A stretch of DNA of 64,000 nucleotides from Saxibacter everestensis (GCF_025787225.1 NZ_CP090958.1:1-64000); one strand, 5' to 3'. Positions 34,306-42,688 are shown, counted from the first letter of the stretch. Translations and numbers: made by a program. The notes: generated by a model from the sequence alone, not told the origin.

Positions 34306-35810
34306 CGCCACATCCAGCCACATCGGCACGGACGGAGGCCCCTGTGGTCTCCGCCCGTGGCGTGGTCAAACGGTTTCCCGGAGTGATCGCGCTCGGAGGG
34401 ATGGACTTCGAGCTCTTCGCTCACGAGGTGCACTGCCTCGTCGGGGAGAACGGAGCCGGGAAGTCCACCCTGATTAAGACGCTGAGTGGCTTCTATCAGC
34501 CGGATGAGGGAGGTATCCAGATCGATGGCGCGCCTTTGACGGCCACAACATCGGCCGCGCGGCAGAGCGGGATCGCCACCATTTACCAGGAGCACAACCT
34601 GGTGCCGTACCTGAGCGTTGCCGAGAACGTGATGCTCGGAAACCTTGGCGGCAGGCGCGGCTTTGTCTCCCGCCGGGCCATGCATCAGCGGGCGACAGTG
34701 GCGCTGTCCCGGGTCGCGCCTGGAATCGACCCGCGTGCAGAGGCGCGCAGCCTGACCGTCGTCGAAGGGAAACTTGTCGAGATCGCCCGGGCTGTCGCGC
34801 AGAACGCCAGGGTGATGATCCTCGACGAGCCGACAACGGCGTTGGCGGACGCGGATGTCGACGTGTTGTATCGGCTGATCGGTGAATTGAAGGCGTCAGG
34901 GATGGCCATCCTCTACGTTTCGCACCGGATGGAGGAAGTGCTTTCCCTGGCCGATCGGATAACGGTGATTCGGGACGGCAAGACTGTGGCCTCGTCGCTA
35001 CCGGCCGGGGAACTGGATCAGGATCAGATAGTGCGCCTCATGGTCGGTGACGAGGTGAAGCTCTTCGAACACACAGATCGCGAAGCGGGTGCTGTCGTCC
35101 TGGAAGCCAGGGCGCTTAGCCGGGAAGGCGCTTTCTACGACATCAATCTGGGCGTGCGGTCGGGAGAAATCGTCGGCCTGGCCGGCCTGATCGGTGCCGG
35201 GCGGACCGAGATCGCCCGCTGTATTTACGGTGCGGATAAGTCAACAGCTGGGCAGGTATTCGTCGACGGGAAACGACTCAGACCGGCCTCGGTTAGTGAA
35301 GCTGTTCGAAATGGGATCGGTCTGGTGCCCGAAGAACGCAAGCTGCAGAGCATTATCCCGATGCTTACGGTGGAGCAGAACATTACGCTCAGCGTCCTTC
35401 GGCGGATCAAGAAGTTCGGTGCGATTCGAAAACGCGCCGAAGCCGATATCGCCTCCCGTTACATCGCCGACCTCCGGATCAAGACCCCGTCGGCAAGGAC
35501 ACAGATCCGCACGCTCTCTGGCGGGAATCAGCAAAAGGCGATTATCGCCAGATGCCTCGTCAACCGGCCCAAGGTTCTTATCCTTGACGAACCCACGAAA
35601 GGCATCGATATAGGAGCGAAGGCCGAGATCCACCGGCTGATCGAACTGCTCGCGGCGGACGGCGTCGCCATTCTGGTAATTAGCAGCGAGCTACCCGAAC
35701 TCATGGCGCTGTCGGACCGGATAATCGTCATCCGTGATGGCTATCAGGTCGCGGAACTCAGCCGGTCCCAAGCCACCAAGGATGCGATTATGCGGTTTGC
35801 GGCCGCATGA
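34302..35810 (+). CDS. Sugar ABC transporter ATPase with two nucleotide-binding domains (RbsA-like)
   Basis: 502 residues from ATG 34302. Domain 1 has Walker A GENGAGKS, signature-region LTVVEGKLVEIARAV and Walker B VMILDEPTTAL. Domain 2 has a degenerate Walker A region (GLAGLIGAGRTE), signature LSGGNQQK and VLILDEPTKGID. This asymmetric double-ABC layout is typical of ribose/xylose/inositol importers. It closes the operon that begins at 29388; the order with ATPase last, after the isomerases, is unusual. Confidence 0.95.
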   Translation: MTPHPATSARTEAPVVSARGVVKRFPGVIALGGMDFELFAHEVHCLVGENGAGKSTLIKTLSGFYQPDEGGIQIDGAPLTATTSAARQSGIATIYQEHNLVPYLSVAENVMLGNLGGRRGFVSRRAMHQRATVALSRVAPGIDPRAEARSLTVVEGKLVEIARAVAQNARVMILDEPTTALADADVDVLYRLIGELKASGMAILYVSHRMEEVLSLADRITVIRDGKTVASSLPAGELDQDQIVRLMVGDEVKLFEHTDREAGAVVLEARALSREGAFYDINLGVRSGEIVGLAGLIGAGRTEIARCIYGADKSTAGQVFVDGKRLRPASVSEAVRNGIGLVPEERKLQSIIPMLTVEQNITLSVLRRIKKFGAIRKRAEADIASRYIADLRIKTPSARTQIRTLSGGNQQKAIIARCLVNRPKVLILDEPTKGIDIGAKAEIHRLIELLAADGVAILVISSELPELMALSDRIIVIRDGYQVAELSRSQATKDAIMRFAAA

Positions 35811-35832
35811 TGGACGGCCGCACCGAGCGAAC

Positions 35833-36300
35833 CTACGCGGCGTCCGTGCGCCGATTCCGGGTTAGCAGCAGTCCAAGCGCGACCATAACAACGCCGAGCA
35901 CCAGATGCAGCCAGTTATCTGCGGAGTTGAATGGGACGAAGTTGGCCATCGATTCATGACCAATGAGCAGACCATAAATCCACAGCACCAGATAGATGAC
36001 GCCGCCCCAGATCAGGTAGCCTCGCGCCCCACTTACGGTCCGCGCCATGAGAATTCCGGCCACACCGAACAACAGGTGAACAACGTTGTGCAGTATGGAG
36101 ACCTGGAAGACCCCTAACAAGAGAGAGCCTGACTCATGACCGGCAAATTGCATTTCACCGAAGTTGCTGGTGATCCCTGGGACGAAACCGAGTATTCCGA
36201 CCAGCAAGAAGACGACGCCCACGATTAATGCTGCCTTTTGGACATTTGTGCGGGCTGAACGACGATCCGTCGAGCGAGGTGATGCAGTTGACATGATCAC
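35833..36300 (-). CDS. DUF4383 membrane protein
   Basis: About 155 residues with four hydrophobic helices and the DUF4383 features LVGILGFVPG, GVFQVSILHNVVHLLFGVAGI and NSADNWLHLVLGVVMVALG. This actinobacterial family has no known function. ATG at 36300 or 36294. It is convergent with the sugar operon (22-bp gap). Confidence 0.85.
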   Translation of the reverse strand: MIMSTASPRSTDRRSARTNVQKAALIVGVVFLLVGILGFVPGITSNFGEMQFAGHESGSLLLGVFQVSILHNVVHLLFGVAGILMARTVSGARGYLIWGGVIYLVLWIYGLLIGHESMANFVPFNSADNWLHLVLGVVMVALGLLLTRNRRTDAA

Positions 36301-36437
36301 TCCAAAACGAGATCCATGGCCGTCGAATAGGCGGTTACCATATAATTTTACTCCTCACTCGGCCGCCTGGACATGTACTGCACGGATCCATTTTCGGATG
36401 CTGGCGGAGGCTTTACCCCGCCGGTGGTGCGCGATTG

Positions 36438-37529
36438 CTACCGGGAGGCGGGTGCCTGATCCCAGGAACCGCGAATGTGCTGGTCAGGCCAGCTGGCATC
36501 CTGGTTCGAGACGCCCAGCTCGTAGGCGGCCCGCAGCGGCCAGGAGGGGTCGCGTAGACCTGCCCGGGCGAGCAGAACCACGTCGGCCTCGCCACGACTC
36601 AGGATCTCCTCCGCATGCTTCGGTTCCGAGATAAGGCCAACCGCTCCGGTGGGAATTCCTGCGCCCGCCCGGATCTGCTCCGCGAACGGCACCTGGTATC
36701 CGGCCTCGGTCGGTATCGACGCTTTGGCGTTCCCGCCGCTGGAAACGTCAACCAGGTCCACGCCAAGATCTTTCAGCACGCCGGCTAGTTTTGTCGATTG
36801 CTCGACATCCCAGCCATTTTCAAGCCAATCGGTGGCCGAGAGTCGGACGAACAGTGGCTTACCGTCTGGCCAGACCGATCGAACGGCTTCGATGATCTCC
36901 ACCAGGAAACGGATCCGGTTAGCGAAGGCGCCGCCGTATTCGTCGTCACGATCGTTGGATAACGGCGACAGGAATTGGTGCACAAGGTAGCCGTGCGCCC
37001 CGTGCACTTCGATCACGTCGGCGCCTGCGGCATCCGCACGCTCTGCCGCGGCCGCGAAGTTCTGCACAGTCAATGCGATATCTGCCGTGCTCATCCGGGT
37101 TGGCGCGCCGAAACCGTCGAAGGCGAGAGTGGATGGTCCAACCGTCGGCCAGCCGCCCTCGGCCGGTGGCACACTGCCGCGGCTCGGGGACCAGGGACGA
37201 TATGTCGAAGCCTTCCGTCCCGCGTGAGCCAGCTGGATTCCGAATCGTGCGTCTTGCGAATGGACAAAGTCCGCAATCCGCTTCCAGCCTGCTGCCTGTT
37301 CGTCATTCCAGATTCCGGCATCCTGCGGCGAGATCCGGCCTTCTGGGACAACCGCCGCTGCCTCGGTCATTATCAGACCGAATCCGCCAGTTGCCCGCGC
37401 ACCGAGGTGCACCAAGTGCCAGTCATTGGGCATGCCCTGCTCAGAGGAGTACTGACACATCGGGGCCAGCCACACCCGGTTCTTGAAGCTGACGGACCGC
37501 AGGGAGTAGGGCTCGAAAAGGGCGCTCAT
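36438..37529 (-). CDS. Old-yellow-enzyme family NADH:flavin oxidoreductase (YqjM-like)
   Basis: 363 residues from ATG 37529 (GAAAGGAATCC upstream; the frame stays open to 37739 but that part is not conserved). FMN TIM-barrel ene-reductase features of the YqjM branch: WLAPMCQYSS (the regulatory Cys), LVHLGARATGGFGLIMTEA, IQLAHAGRKAS, VIEVHGAHGYLVHQFLSPLSNDRDDEYGG (His-Ala-His substrate pair) and DVVLLARAGLRDPSWP. Reduces activated C=C bonds of enones, nitro compounds or electrophiles. It follows the septum-formation-type gene by 44 bp on the same strand. Confidence 0.93.
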   Translation of the reverse strand: MSALFEPYSLRSVSFKNRVWLAPMCQYSSEQGMPNDWHLVHLGARATGGFGLIMTEAAAVVPEGRISPQDAGIWNDEQAAGWKRIADFVHSQDARFGIQLAHAGRKASTYRPWSPSRGSVPPAEGGWPTVGPSTLAFDGFGAPTRMSTADIALTVQNFAAAAERADAAGADVIEVHGAHGYLVHQFLSPLSNDRDDEYGGAFANRIRFLVEIIEAVRSVWPDGKPLFVRLSATDWLENGWDVEQSTKLAGVLKDLGVDLVDVSSGGNAKASIPTEAGYQVPFAEQIRAGAGIPTGAVGLISEPKHAEEILSRGEADVVLLARAGLRDPSWPLRAAYELGVSNQDASWPDQHIRGSWDQAPASR

Positions 37530-37573
37530 GGATTCCTTTCGATCAGGCTGAACCTTTGGAACAGGCTGAACTT

Positions 37574-38470
37574 CTAGATCAGGCTCGACGTCAACGGTTC
37601 GCCATCCGTGGCGACGATGCAGGTCACGGCGCGATCGCCTTGCTGCCAGGTACTCGCGGACGGGTACAGGTAGAACAAGCTGACCGGCTCCGATTGTTCC
37701 GCGGCCTTGGGAGCCGCCTTGGGAACCTCTGCCTGGCACAGCCGTGCGGACTCACGACGAATTTTCATGTTGTCGAATGCGGCGTCATCGGGCAACTCGG
37801 CGACCAGAACAACCTGGCCGACATGTCCGTCGTCGCATGGGACGCCCTGGTAGGGGGAGGTGTTGAGAGATCGCAGGCAGTCGCCGCGCGCCAGCTCGAA
37901 TGGTTTCAGCTCGCCGCGGCCGGCGACCGCAGTGTCCAGGTCAACCGACTTCACCGAGTCGATGGCGCGGATGGTGAGGGTGAGCGTGAGCGCGATCGCG
38001 GCGATGGCGGCCACGGCGATTGAGACCGCGAGAACCAGTCTGTTGCGGCGGAAGTGCCGACGAGCGGTGCGTTGCGGGTCACCGAGACCGACGTAGCCGG
38101 GTGCGGGCGGCATTGGCTGCTGCGGGTAAGGCTGCCGCGGCATTGGCTGCTGCAGGTACGGCTGTGCTGATCCGGGTTGTGGCGCGGGCTGTTGCCGGGG
38201 CTGGGCTTGCCACCCGGGCTGGGTTTGCCAGCCGGGCGGGGGTGGCCCGGTGGGCTGGGCTTGCCAGCCGGACTGGGGAGGCCCGGTGGACGGCGACGAC
38301 GACTGCTGCGGGTAAGGCTGCGATCCGAGGGGTGGCGGGGCGTACGGTCCAGGGCTGGGTGGCACCTGAGTTCTTGTCGACGCATTCGGATCGCTTGCGG
38401 GAGCCGCCTGCTGATCCTCCTGGCGTGCGGTATCCGGGGACGCCCAGGGATTTTCAGGATGGCTCGGCAT
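37574..38470 (-). CDS. Septum-formation-family membrane protein with Pro/Gln-rich N-terminus
   Basis: 298 residues. Residues 1-130 are Pro/Gln/Gly-rich and disordered with PYPQQ- and GWQ-type repeats, followed by a basic segment, one membrane helix (LVLAVSIAVAAIAAIALTL, about 146-164), and an extracytoplasmic domain with GDCLRSLNTSPYQGVPCDDGHVGQVVLVAEL. This GDC...C...H pattern belongs to the Septum_form domain (PF13845), common in actinobacteria but biochemically undefined. Paralogous to the next gene upstream, with a 15-bp gap. Confidence 0.78.
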   Translation of the reverse strand: MPSHPENPWASPDTARQEDQQAAPASDPNASTRTQVPPSPGPYAPPPLGSQPYPQQSSSPSTGPPQSGWQAQPTGPPPPGWQTQPGWQAQPRQQPAPQPGSAQPYLQQPMPRQPYPQQPMPPAPGYVGLGDPQRTARRHFRRNRLVLAVSIAVAAIAAIALTLTLTIRAIDSVKSVDLDTAVAGRGELKPFELARGDCLRSLNTSPYQGVPCDDGHVGQVVLVAELPDDAAFDNMKIRRESARLCQAEVPKAAPKAAEQSEPVSLFYLYPSASTWQQGDRAVTCIVATDGEPLTSSLI

Positions 38471-38485
38471 CAGCTTGTTCAGGCC

Positions 38486-39475
38486 TTACTGCGTCTTGAT
38501 TTTCGACCCGGTGATGTCGCCGCCATCAACTCGGACGATGAGGCAGACGATCTGCTTCTCTCCCGGCATGCTCCACGTCTGCTCGCTGGGTCCGACGAAG
38601 TACGGCGAGTACTCGCCGTTCATCACCGATGAGTCGAGGGCGCTGGACGCCTCGGTGGAACACAGCTCCTTCGCCCGCTCGGTTATCACTGACTCGCCCG
38701 GGTAGGACGTGTCGGTGATCGGCTCGTTCGCGTATACCTGGCCCTGATGCGGGGTTTCGCAGTCGATCGGCCCGCCTGCCGTGCCTGCGCGCAGGGCTTC
38801 CACATCGGCAATGCAGTCACCGACCAAGAGGTCGGCCTTACTGCCGGTGCCCGTCCCGGTCGAAGGCTCGGGAGACGGCGAGGGGGTGCCCGTGGACGGG
38901 TCTGACGGTGCAGTGGTGTTCTCATCGGTGAAATCCGGCTGGGCGAACGGATCTTCGACCGGCTTGGGAGAGGCAAGCATTGGAATCAGCACAATGGCAC
39001 CGACGGCAAGCAGGATGAGAACCAACGCGCCACCGCCGAGTCCGAGCCAGAGTCCGAGTCGGCTCTTTTTCGCTGGCTGGCCTGCGGGGTAGCCGCCAGG
39101 ATAGCCAGCGCCAGGATAGCTCGCGCCAGGGTAACCCTGAGCCGGAGGCTGCTGGCCGTATTGGTTTGGCTGGCCCTGCTGCGGTTGTTGTGGGTAACCC
39201 TGAGCGGGAGGCTGCTGGCCGTATTGGTTTGGCTGGCCCTGCTGGGGCTGTTGTGGGTAACCCTGAGCGGGAGGCTGCTGGCCGTATTGGTTTGGCTGGC
39301 CCTGCTGGGGTTGTTGTGGGTAGGCCCGCGTGGGCTGCTGGCCGTATTGGTTCGGCTGGCCTTGCTGGGGTTGGTTTGGCTGGCCCTGCTGCGGCTGGTT
39401 TGGTTGGTGAGAGTTCCCCTGAGGATTCTGCCCGCTATTGTCATGCGGGCCTGGGTAACGCGGGGGATTAGTCAT
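38486..39475 (-). CDS. Septum-formation-family membrane protein with 21-residue Q/P/Y repeats
   Basis: 329 residues. The N-terminal 120 residues are a prion-like low-complexity region built from a 21-residue unit (GQPNQYGQQPPAQGYPQQPQQ) repeated three to four times. A membrane helix follows (LGLWLGLGGGALVLILLAVGAIVLI), then a Ser/Thr/Pro linker and a Septum_form domain (LLVGDCIADVEA, IDCETPHQGQVYANEPI). Same architecture as the gene downstream, so the pair arose by duplication. The DNA repeat is nearly exact, so its length may vary between strains. Confidence 0.8.
   Translation of the reverse strand: MTNPPRYPGPHDNSGQNPQGNSHQPNQPQQGQPNQPQQGQPNQYGQQPTRAYPQQPQQGQPNQYGQQPPAQGYPQQPQQGQPNQYGQQPPAQGYPQQPQQGQPNQYGQQPPAQGYPGASYPGAGYPGGYPAGQPAKKSRLGLWLGLGGGALVLILLAVGAIVLIPMLASPKPVEDPFAQPDFTDENTTAPSDPSTGTPSPSPEPSTGTGTGSKADLLVGDCIADVEALRAGTAGGPIDCETPHQGQVYANEPITDTSYPGESVITERAKELCSTEASSALDSSVMNGEYSPYFVGPSEQTWSMPGEKQIVCLIVRVDGGDITGSKIKTQ
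39129..39378. repeat. 63-bp tandem repeat encoding the Q/P/Y tract
   Basis: Units begin at 39129, 39192, 39255 and 39318, each opening GGGTA(A/G)(C/G)CC and each containing GCTGCTGGCCGTATTGG. The first three differ at only a few bases and the fourth is diverged and 3 bp shorter. Shorter GTTTGGCTGG echoes continue to about 39410. Confidence 0.9.
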
Positions 39476-39594
39476 GGCTCAAACGATACCTTTCGGGCCT
39501 TGCAAAAACCGAAATGTTCCTAAATTGCAGCACTTTCCCAGGCGGTGTTGCCAACCGGTCACGGGACAGGCCGTCGGCATCCGCCGGCCGCAGA

Positions 39595-40383
39595 TTAGCT
39601 GAAGTCGACGATGACCGGCGCGTGGTCGGACGCGCCCTTACCCTTGCGCTCCTCGCGGTCAATGCGTGCCGACGCCGTACGGCGGCTCAGTGCGGATGAT
39701 GCCAGGACGAAGTCGATCCGCATGCCCCGCTTCTTCGGAAAACTCAGTTGCGTGTAATCCCAATAGGTGTAAACGCCGGGCCCAGGGGTGTGCGGGCGAA
39801 CCACGTCATCGAAGCCGGCGTCGAGCAGCGACTGGAAGGCCGCGCGCTCGGGAACTGAAACATGAGTGCTGCCCTCAAAGGCAGCCATATCCCAGACGTC
39901 GTCATCATGCGGGGCGATATTGAAGTCACCGCAGAGCGCGATGCCGAGTTCGTCGTCCCCGGCCAGCTGCGCGGCAGCATCGAGGCGGAGCGCTTCCAGC
40001 CAGCGGAGCTTGTATTCATAGTGGGGGTGCCCCAGGTCGCGGCCATTGGGCACGTAAAGGGAGTAGACCCTCACCCCGTCACAGACAGCCGAGATCGCCC
40101 GGGCCTCGACGTCGCCCTCCTCGCCGAATCCGGGCACGTCTTCGAAGCCAAAAGTGACGTCATCGAGGCCAACCCGGGACGCGATGGCGACCCCGTTCCA
40201 TTGGTTGAGCCCATGAAAGGCCACCTGGTACCCGCGGGAGGTAAAGACTTCCTCAGGGAACTGGTCGTCTTTGCATTTGAGTTCCTGAATGGCCAGTACG
40301 TCGGCGTCGGATCGGTCGAGCCAGGCACCCACCCGATCGGCTCGGGCTCGGATTGAATTCACGTTCCAGGTAGCTATTCGCAC
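39595..40383 (-). CDS. xth: Exodeoxyribonuclease III
   Basis: AP endonuclease / 3'-5' exonuclease of base-excision repair. The 262 residues open with MRIATWNVNSIRAR and contain IQELKC (metal Glu), SLYVPNGR (catalytic Tyr), LCGDFNIAPHDDDVWD (Asp-Asn), MRIDFVLAS and GASDHAPVIVDF (Asp-His). Length and motif order are normal for ExoIII. It is divergent from the DUF1772 gene. Confidence 0.96.
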   Translation of the reverse strand: MRIATWNVNSIRARADRVGAWLDRSDADVLAIQELKCKDDQFPEEVFTSRGYQVAFHGLNQWNGVAIASRVGLDDVTFGFEDVPGFGEEGDVEARAISAVCDGVRVYSLYVPNGRDLGHPHYEYKLRWLEALRLDAAAQLAGDDELGIALCGDFNIAPHDDDVWDMAAFEGSTHVSVPERAAFQSLLDAGFDDVVRPHTPGPGVYTYWDYTQLSFPKKRGMRIDFVLASSALSRRTASARIDREERKGKGASDHAPVIVDFS

Positions 40384-40477
40384 GCTGTAAACCCTACAGT
40401 CCCGCCCTGACGGCGATCATCCCACTCAGGCTAGGCCCGATCGATCCGATTACCAGAACTAATTGCCGCGAGGAGGG

Positions 40478-40532
40478 AGCGCTAAGTCACTAGGCTGGGG
40501 CAATGACTCGAATATCGATCACTGGTGGCAGC
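40478..40532 (+). repeat. Direct repeat, copy 1: duplicated promoter and start of the SDR gene
   Basis: This 55-bp stretch matches 41083-41137 at 48 of 55 positions. Both copies contain the same TAGGCT-GGGGCA-ATG arrangement, and the shared part extends into the first ten codons of the SDR. Copy 1 now precedes the DUF1772 gene. Confidence 0.85.
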
Positions 40533-40565
40533 AAAATGGTGAGCCGAGGGGCGCGAGAACATTGA
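40503..40565 (+). CDS. 20-codon leader ORF derived from an SDR start, coupled to DUF1772
   Basis: An ATG six bases behind the TAGGCT element begins a 20-codon frame starting MTRISITGGSK, which mirrors MTRALITGGSS of the SDR at 41108. It ends at TGA 40563-40565, overlapping the probable TTG start of DUF1772 (40562) as TTGA. It may serve as a translated leader; that it is expressed is inference. Confidence 0.4.
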   Translation: MTRISITGGSKMVSRGAREH

Positions 40566-41023
40566 TTCTCGCAGTAGTTGCCGCGGTAAGCGTCGGCGTC
40601 ATCGGCGGTCTGTTCTTTGCCTTCTCGACCAGTGTCATGCCTGCGCTTCGACGATTACCGCCGGCCCAGGGCATGGTGGCAATGCAGTCGATCAACGTCT
40701 CGATTCTCAACCCGATCTTTCTTACGACCTTCCTGGGTTCGACCGTTAGTTGTATTGCGGTCGCCCTGACGGCGCCATTTTCGGACGCCGGGTCGCCCGG
40801 ATTGCTGATGGCGGGGGCGCTTGTCTACCTGATCGGCGGCTTCGGGGTGACCGCCGTTGTCAATGTGCCGATGAACCGAGCCATTGAGACAGTCGATCCC
40901 ACGGTTCCCGATAGTTCTGTGGCCTGGGCGAGGTACCTCAAGCGATGGACGGCCGCCAATCATGTCCGGGCCGCCGCCAGCATGGGAGCGAGCGCGCTTC
41001 TGACCGTCGGCTTGCTGGGCTGA
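40562..41023 (+). CDS. DUF1772 membrane protein (second copy in window)
   Basis: 153 residues from TTG 40562, with four hydrophobic helices and DUF1772 features: FFAFSTSVMPALRRLPPAQGMVAMQSIN near the N-terminus, NVPMNRAIETVDP mid-protein and ARYLKRWTAANHVRAAASM near the end. The frame is open from 40463, but upstream residues are read from the duplicated SDR leader. The start is unusual: no ATG or GTG is available and the TTG overlaps the stop of the leader ORF. It resembles the 17179 gene only at family level. Confidence 0.8.
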   Translation: MILAVVAAVSVGVIGGLFFAFSTSVMPALRRLPPAQGMVAMQSINVSILNPIFLTTFLGSTVSCIAVALTAPFSDAGSPGLLMAGALVYLIGGFGVTAVVNVPMNRAIETVDPTVPDSSVAWARYLKRWTAANHVRAAASMGASALLTVGLLG

Positions 41024-41082
41024 GCGCGGTCGAGCGCCAGTGCAGCGGCCGCCATCCGGCAGTGGAACCGGACGCCGTCGTA

Positions 41083-41137
41083 AGCGCCAAGTCATTAGGC
41101 TGGGGCAATGACTCGAGCATTGATCACCGGAGGCAGC
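41083..41137 (+). repeat. Direct repeat, copy 2: native promoter and start of the SDR gene
   Basis: The partner of 40478-40532, 605 bp downstream. It contains TAGGCT at 41096-41101 with the ATG beginning 7 nt after the hexamer, a spacing typical of leaderless actinobacterial transcripts. Confidence 0.8.
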
Positions 41138-41890
41138 TCCGGAATCGGACTTTCATTCGCGAAAGCCCTGGCAGCCCAAGGGCACGACATCGTCCTGGTC
41201 GCCAGGAACCAGGAATCGCTCGACTCTACGGCCAGAGATTTGGGAAGCGAATACGGCGTCAATACCGAGACCATCTCTGCCGACCTCTGCGACCGCGGCG
41301 GCATGGAGACGGTTGCGCGCCGCCTCGGTAGTTCTGAGTTGCCGATCGACATCCTGGTGAACAATGCCGGGTTCGGTCTGAAGCGCAGTTTCCTCAGCAG
41401 CGATCTGGTCGATGTCGAGGCGATGGACAACGTGCTCCATCGAGCCGTTGTCGTGCTTAGTCATGCGGCGGCAAAGGCAATGCTCGGCCGCGGTTTTGGC
41501 GCCATCATCAATGTCACCTCGCTTTCGGCCTACACAACGATGGGCCCATACGCGGCATCAAAATCAGCTGCGACAGTTTTCACTGAGGCTTTGGCAAACG
41601 AGCTCAGGGGCTCAAAAGTGACGGCGACGGCCGTGCTTCCCGGGTTCGTCCATTCGGACTTTCACCGGCGGGCGCAGATTCGAATGGGCTGGCTGCCGAG
41701 CTGGCTCTGGCTGGACGCCGATCACGTCGCGAAGGCGGCGATCCGGGACGCCCGGGCAGGGCGGGTGTTGTCGGTTCCAGGCGGGGCGTACTCCGTCGCT
41801 GCGGTGCTCGCCCGGGCGATGCCCCGACCACTGATTCACCGGGTATCCCGCGGGTTTCAGGGACGTCGCGTTGCCTCGAAAACTAGTTGA
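41108..41890 (+). CDS. Short-chain dehydrogenase/reductase
   Basis: 260-residue classical SDR: TGGSSGIG (NAD(P) binding, residues 7-14), VNNAGFG, INVTSLSAYTTMGPYAASKSA (catalytic Ser-Tyr-Lys) and LPGFVHSDFHRR. The long C-terminal segment after residue 200 (MGWLPSWLWLDADHVAKAAI) resembles the DltE/YqjQ-like SDR branch. No ribosome site precedes the ATG; with TAGGCT 6 nt upstream, leaderless translation is likely. Substrate unknown. Confidence 0.92.
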   Translation: MTRALITGGSSGIGLSFAKALAAQGHDIVLVARNQESLDSTARDLGSEYGVNTETISADLCDRGGMETVARRLGSSELPIDILVNNAGFGLKRSFLSSDLVDVEAMDNVLHRAVVVLSHAAAKAMLGRGFGAIINVTSLSAYTTMGPYAASKSAATVFTEALANELRGSKVTATAVLPGFVHSDFHRRAQIRMGWLPSWLWLDADHVAKAAIRDARAGRVLSVPGGAYSVAAVLARAMPRPLIHRVSRGFQGRRVASKTS

Positions 41891-41956
41891 AGGTTGTCAG
41901 GATATTCACAGCTCAACGAGGGCACAAAATGCAGCGGAGGGGCGTTAGATTAATTG

Positions 41957-41984
41957 TGTTCACCTGGTGGGGACCGGGTGAACA
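41957..41984. promoter_or_regulatory. TGTTCACC inverted repeat in the SDR-pyrE gap
   Basis: TGTTCACC (41957-41964) and GGTGAACA (41977-41984) are perfect inverse copies with 12 bp between. The 222-bp gap shows no gene; this is either an operator or a weak hairpin. Confidence 0.4.
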
Positions 41985-42030
41985 TATCGGACGTGTGGGG
42001 ATGCGTCCGGGTACTCGAGGGGAGTGCAGT

Positions 42031-42072
42031 GAAGGGCCCCGGGCAACGCGATTACGCGGCCTGGGGCCCTTC
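42031..42072 (+). terminator. Long GC-rich hairpin between the SDR gene and pyrE
   Basis: GAAGGGCCCCGGGC (42031-42044) pairs with GCCTGGGGCCCTTC (42059-42072), with one wobble position, and CGCG/CGCG pairs inside the loop. It is followed by GCTTTCC. It may terminate the SDR transcript or sit in the pyrE leader 40 bp before its start. Confidence 0.6.
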
Positions 42073-42112
42073 GCTTTCCACGAACGTATTTGACGCTGGA
42101 TAGGATGGCAGC

Positions 42113-42688
42113 ATGCCTTCGAATCTCTCAGCCGCAGATGCCCGCGCCCAGCTCGCCCAGCTGATTACCGCGGAGGCGGTCGTCCACGAGCACGTCACCC
42201 TTGCCAGCGGAATCGAGGCCGACTATTACCTCGACCTGCGCCGGGTATCGCTCGACGCTCGCAGTGCTCCACTCATCGGCGCGGTCATGCTCGACCTGCT
42301 GGAACAGAACGGCTTCGCTGGCCGCTTCCAGTCCGTCGGCGGCCTGACCATGGGAGCAGACCCGGTCGGCACCGCGATCATGCATCAGTCGGTTGCCAGG
42401 GGCACGCCGGTCGATGCGTTCGTCGTCCGCAAGACGGAGAAGACCCATGGACTGTCAAAGCGAGTCGAAGGTCCGGACGTCAACGGCCGCAAGGTCGTCG
42501 CGGTGGAAGATACCTCGACGACCGGCGGGTCCGTACTGACCGCGGTCGAGGCGCTGCGTGCAGCGGGTGCCGATGTCGTCGCCGTCGCGGTGATTGTCGA
42601 TCGCGACACGGGTGCGAAGGAACGTGTCGAGGCAGAAGGCCTGCCGTACCTGGCGGCGTTCTCGCTCAGCGATCTCGGGCTGGCTTAA
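42113..42688 (+). CDS. pyrE: Orotate phosphoribosyltransferase
   Basis: Transfers ribose-5-phosphate from PRPP to orotate, giving OMP in pyrimidine synthesis. The 191 residues show VHEHVTLASGIEADYYLDLRRVSL, GGLTMGADPVGTAIMHQS, VVRKTEKTHGLSKRVEG and the PRPP-binding motif VVAVEDTSTTGGS (128-140). It is separate from other pyrimidine genes here, as in several actinobacteria where pyrE lies near a SpoU methyltransferase and a DedA gene. Confidence 0.96.
   Translation: MPSNLSAADARAQLAQLITAEAVVHEHVTLASGIEADYYLDLRRVSLDARSAPLIGAVMLDLLEQNGFAGRFQSVGGLTMGADPVGTAIMHQSVARGTPVDAFVVRKTEKTHGLSKRVEGPDVNGRKVVAVEDTSTTGGSVLTAVEALRAAGADVVAVAVIVDRDTGAKERVEAEGLPYLAAFSLSDLGLA

Noticed and set aside
39161-39523. 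Leucine-rich membrane-like ORFs on the plus strand
   Set aside because: They are antisense translations of the 63-bp tandem repeat in the septum-type gene.
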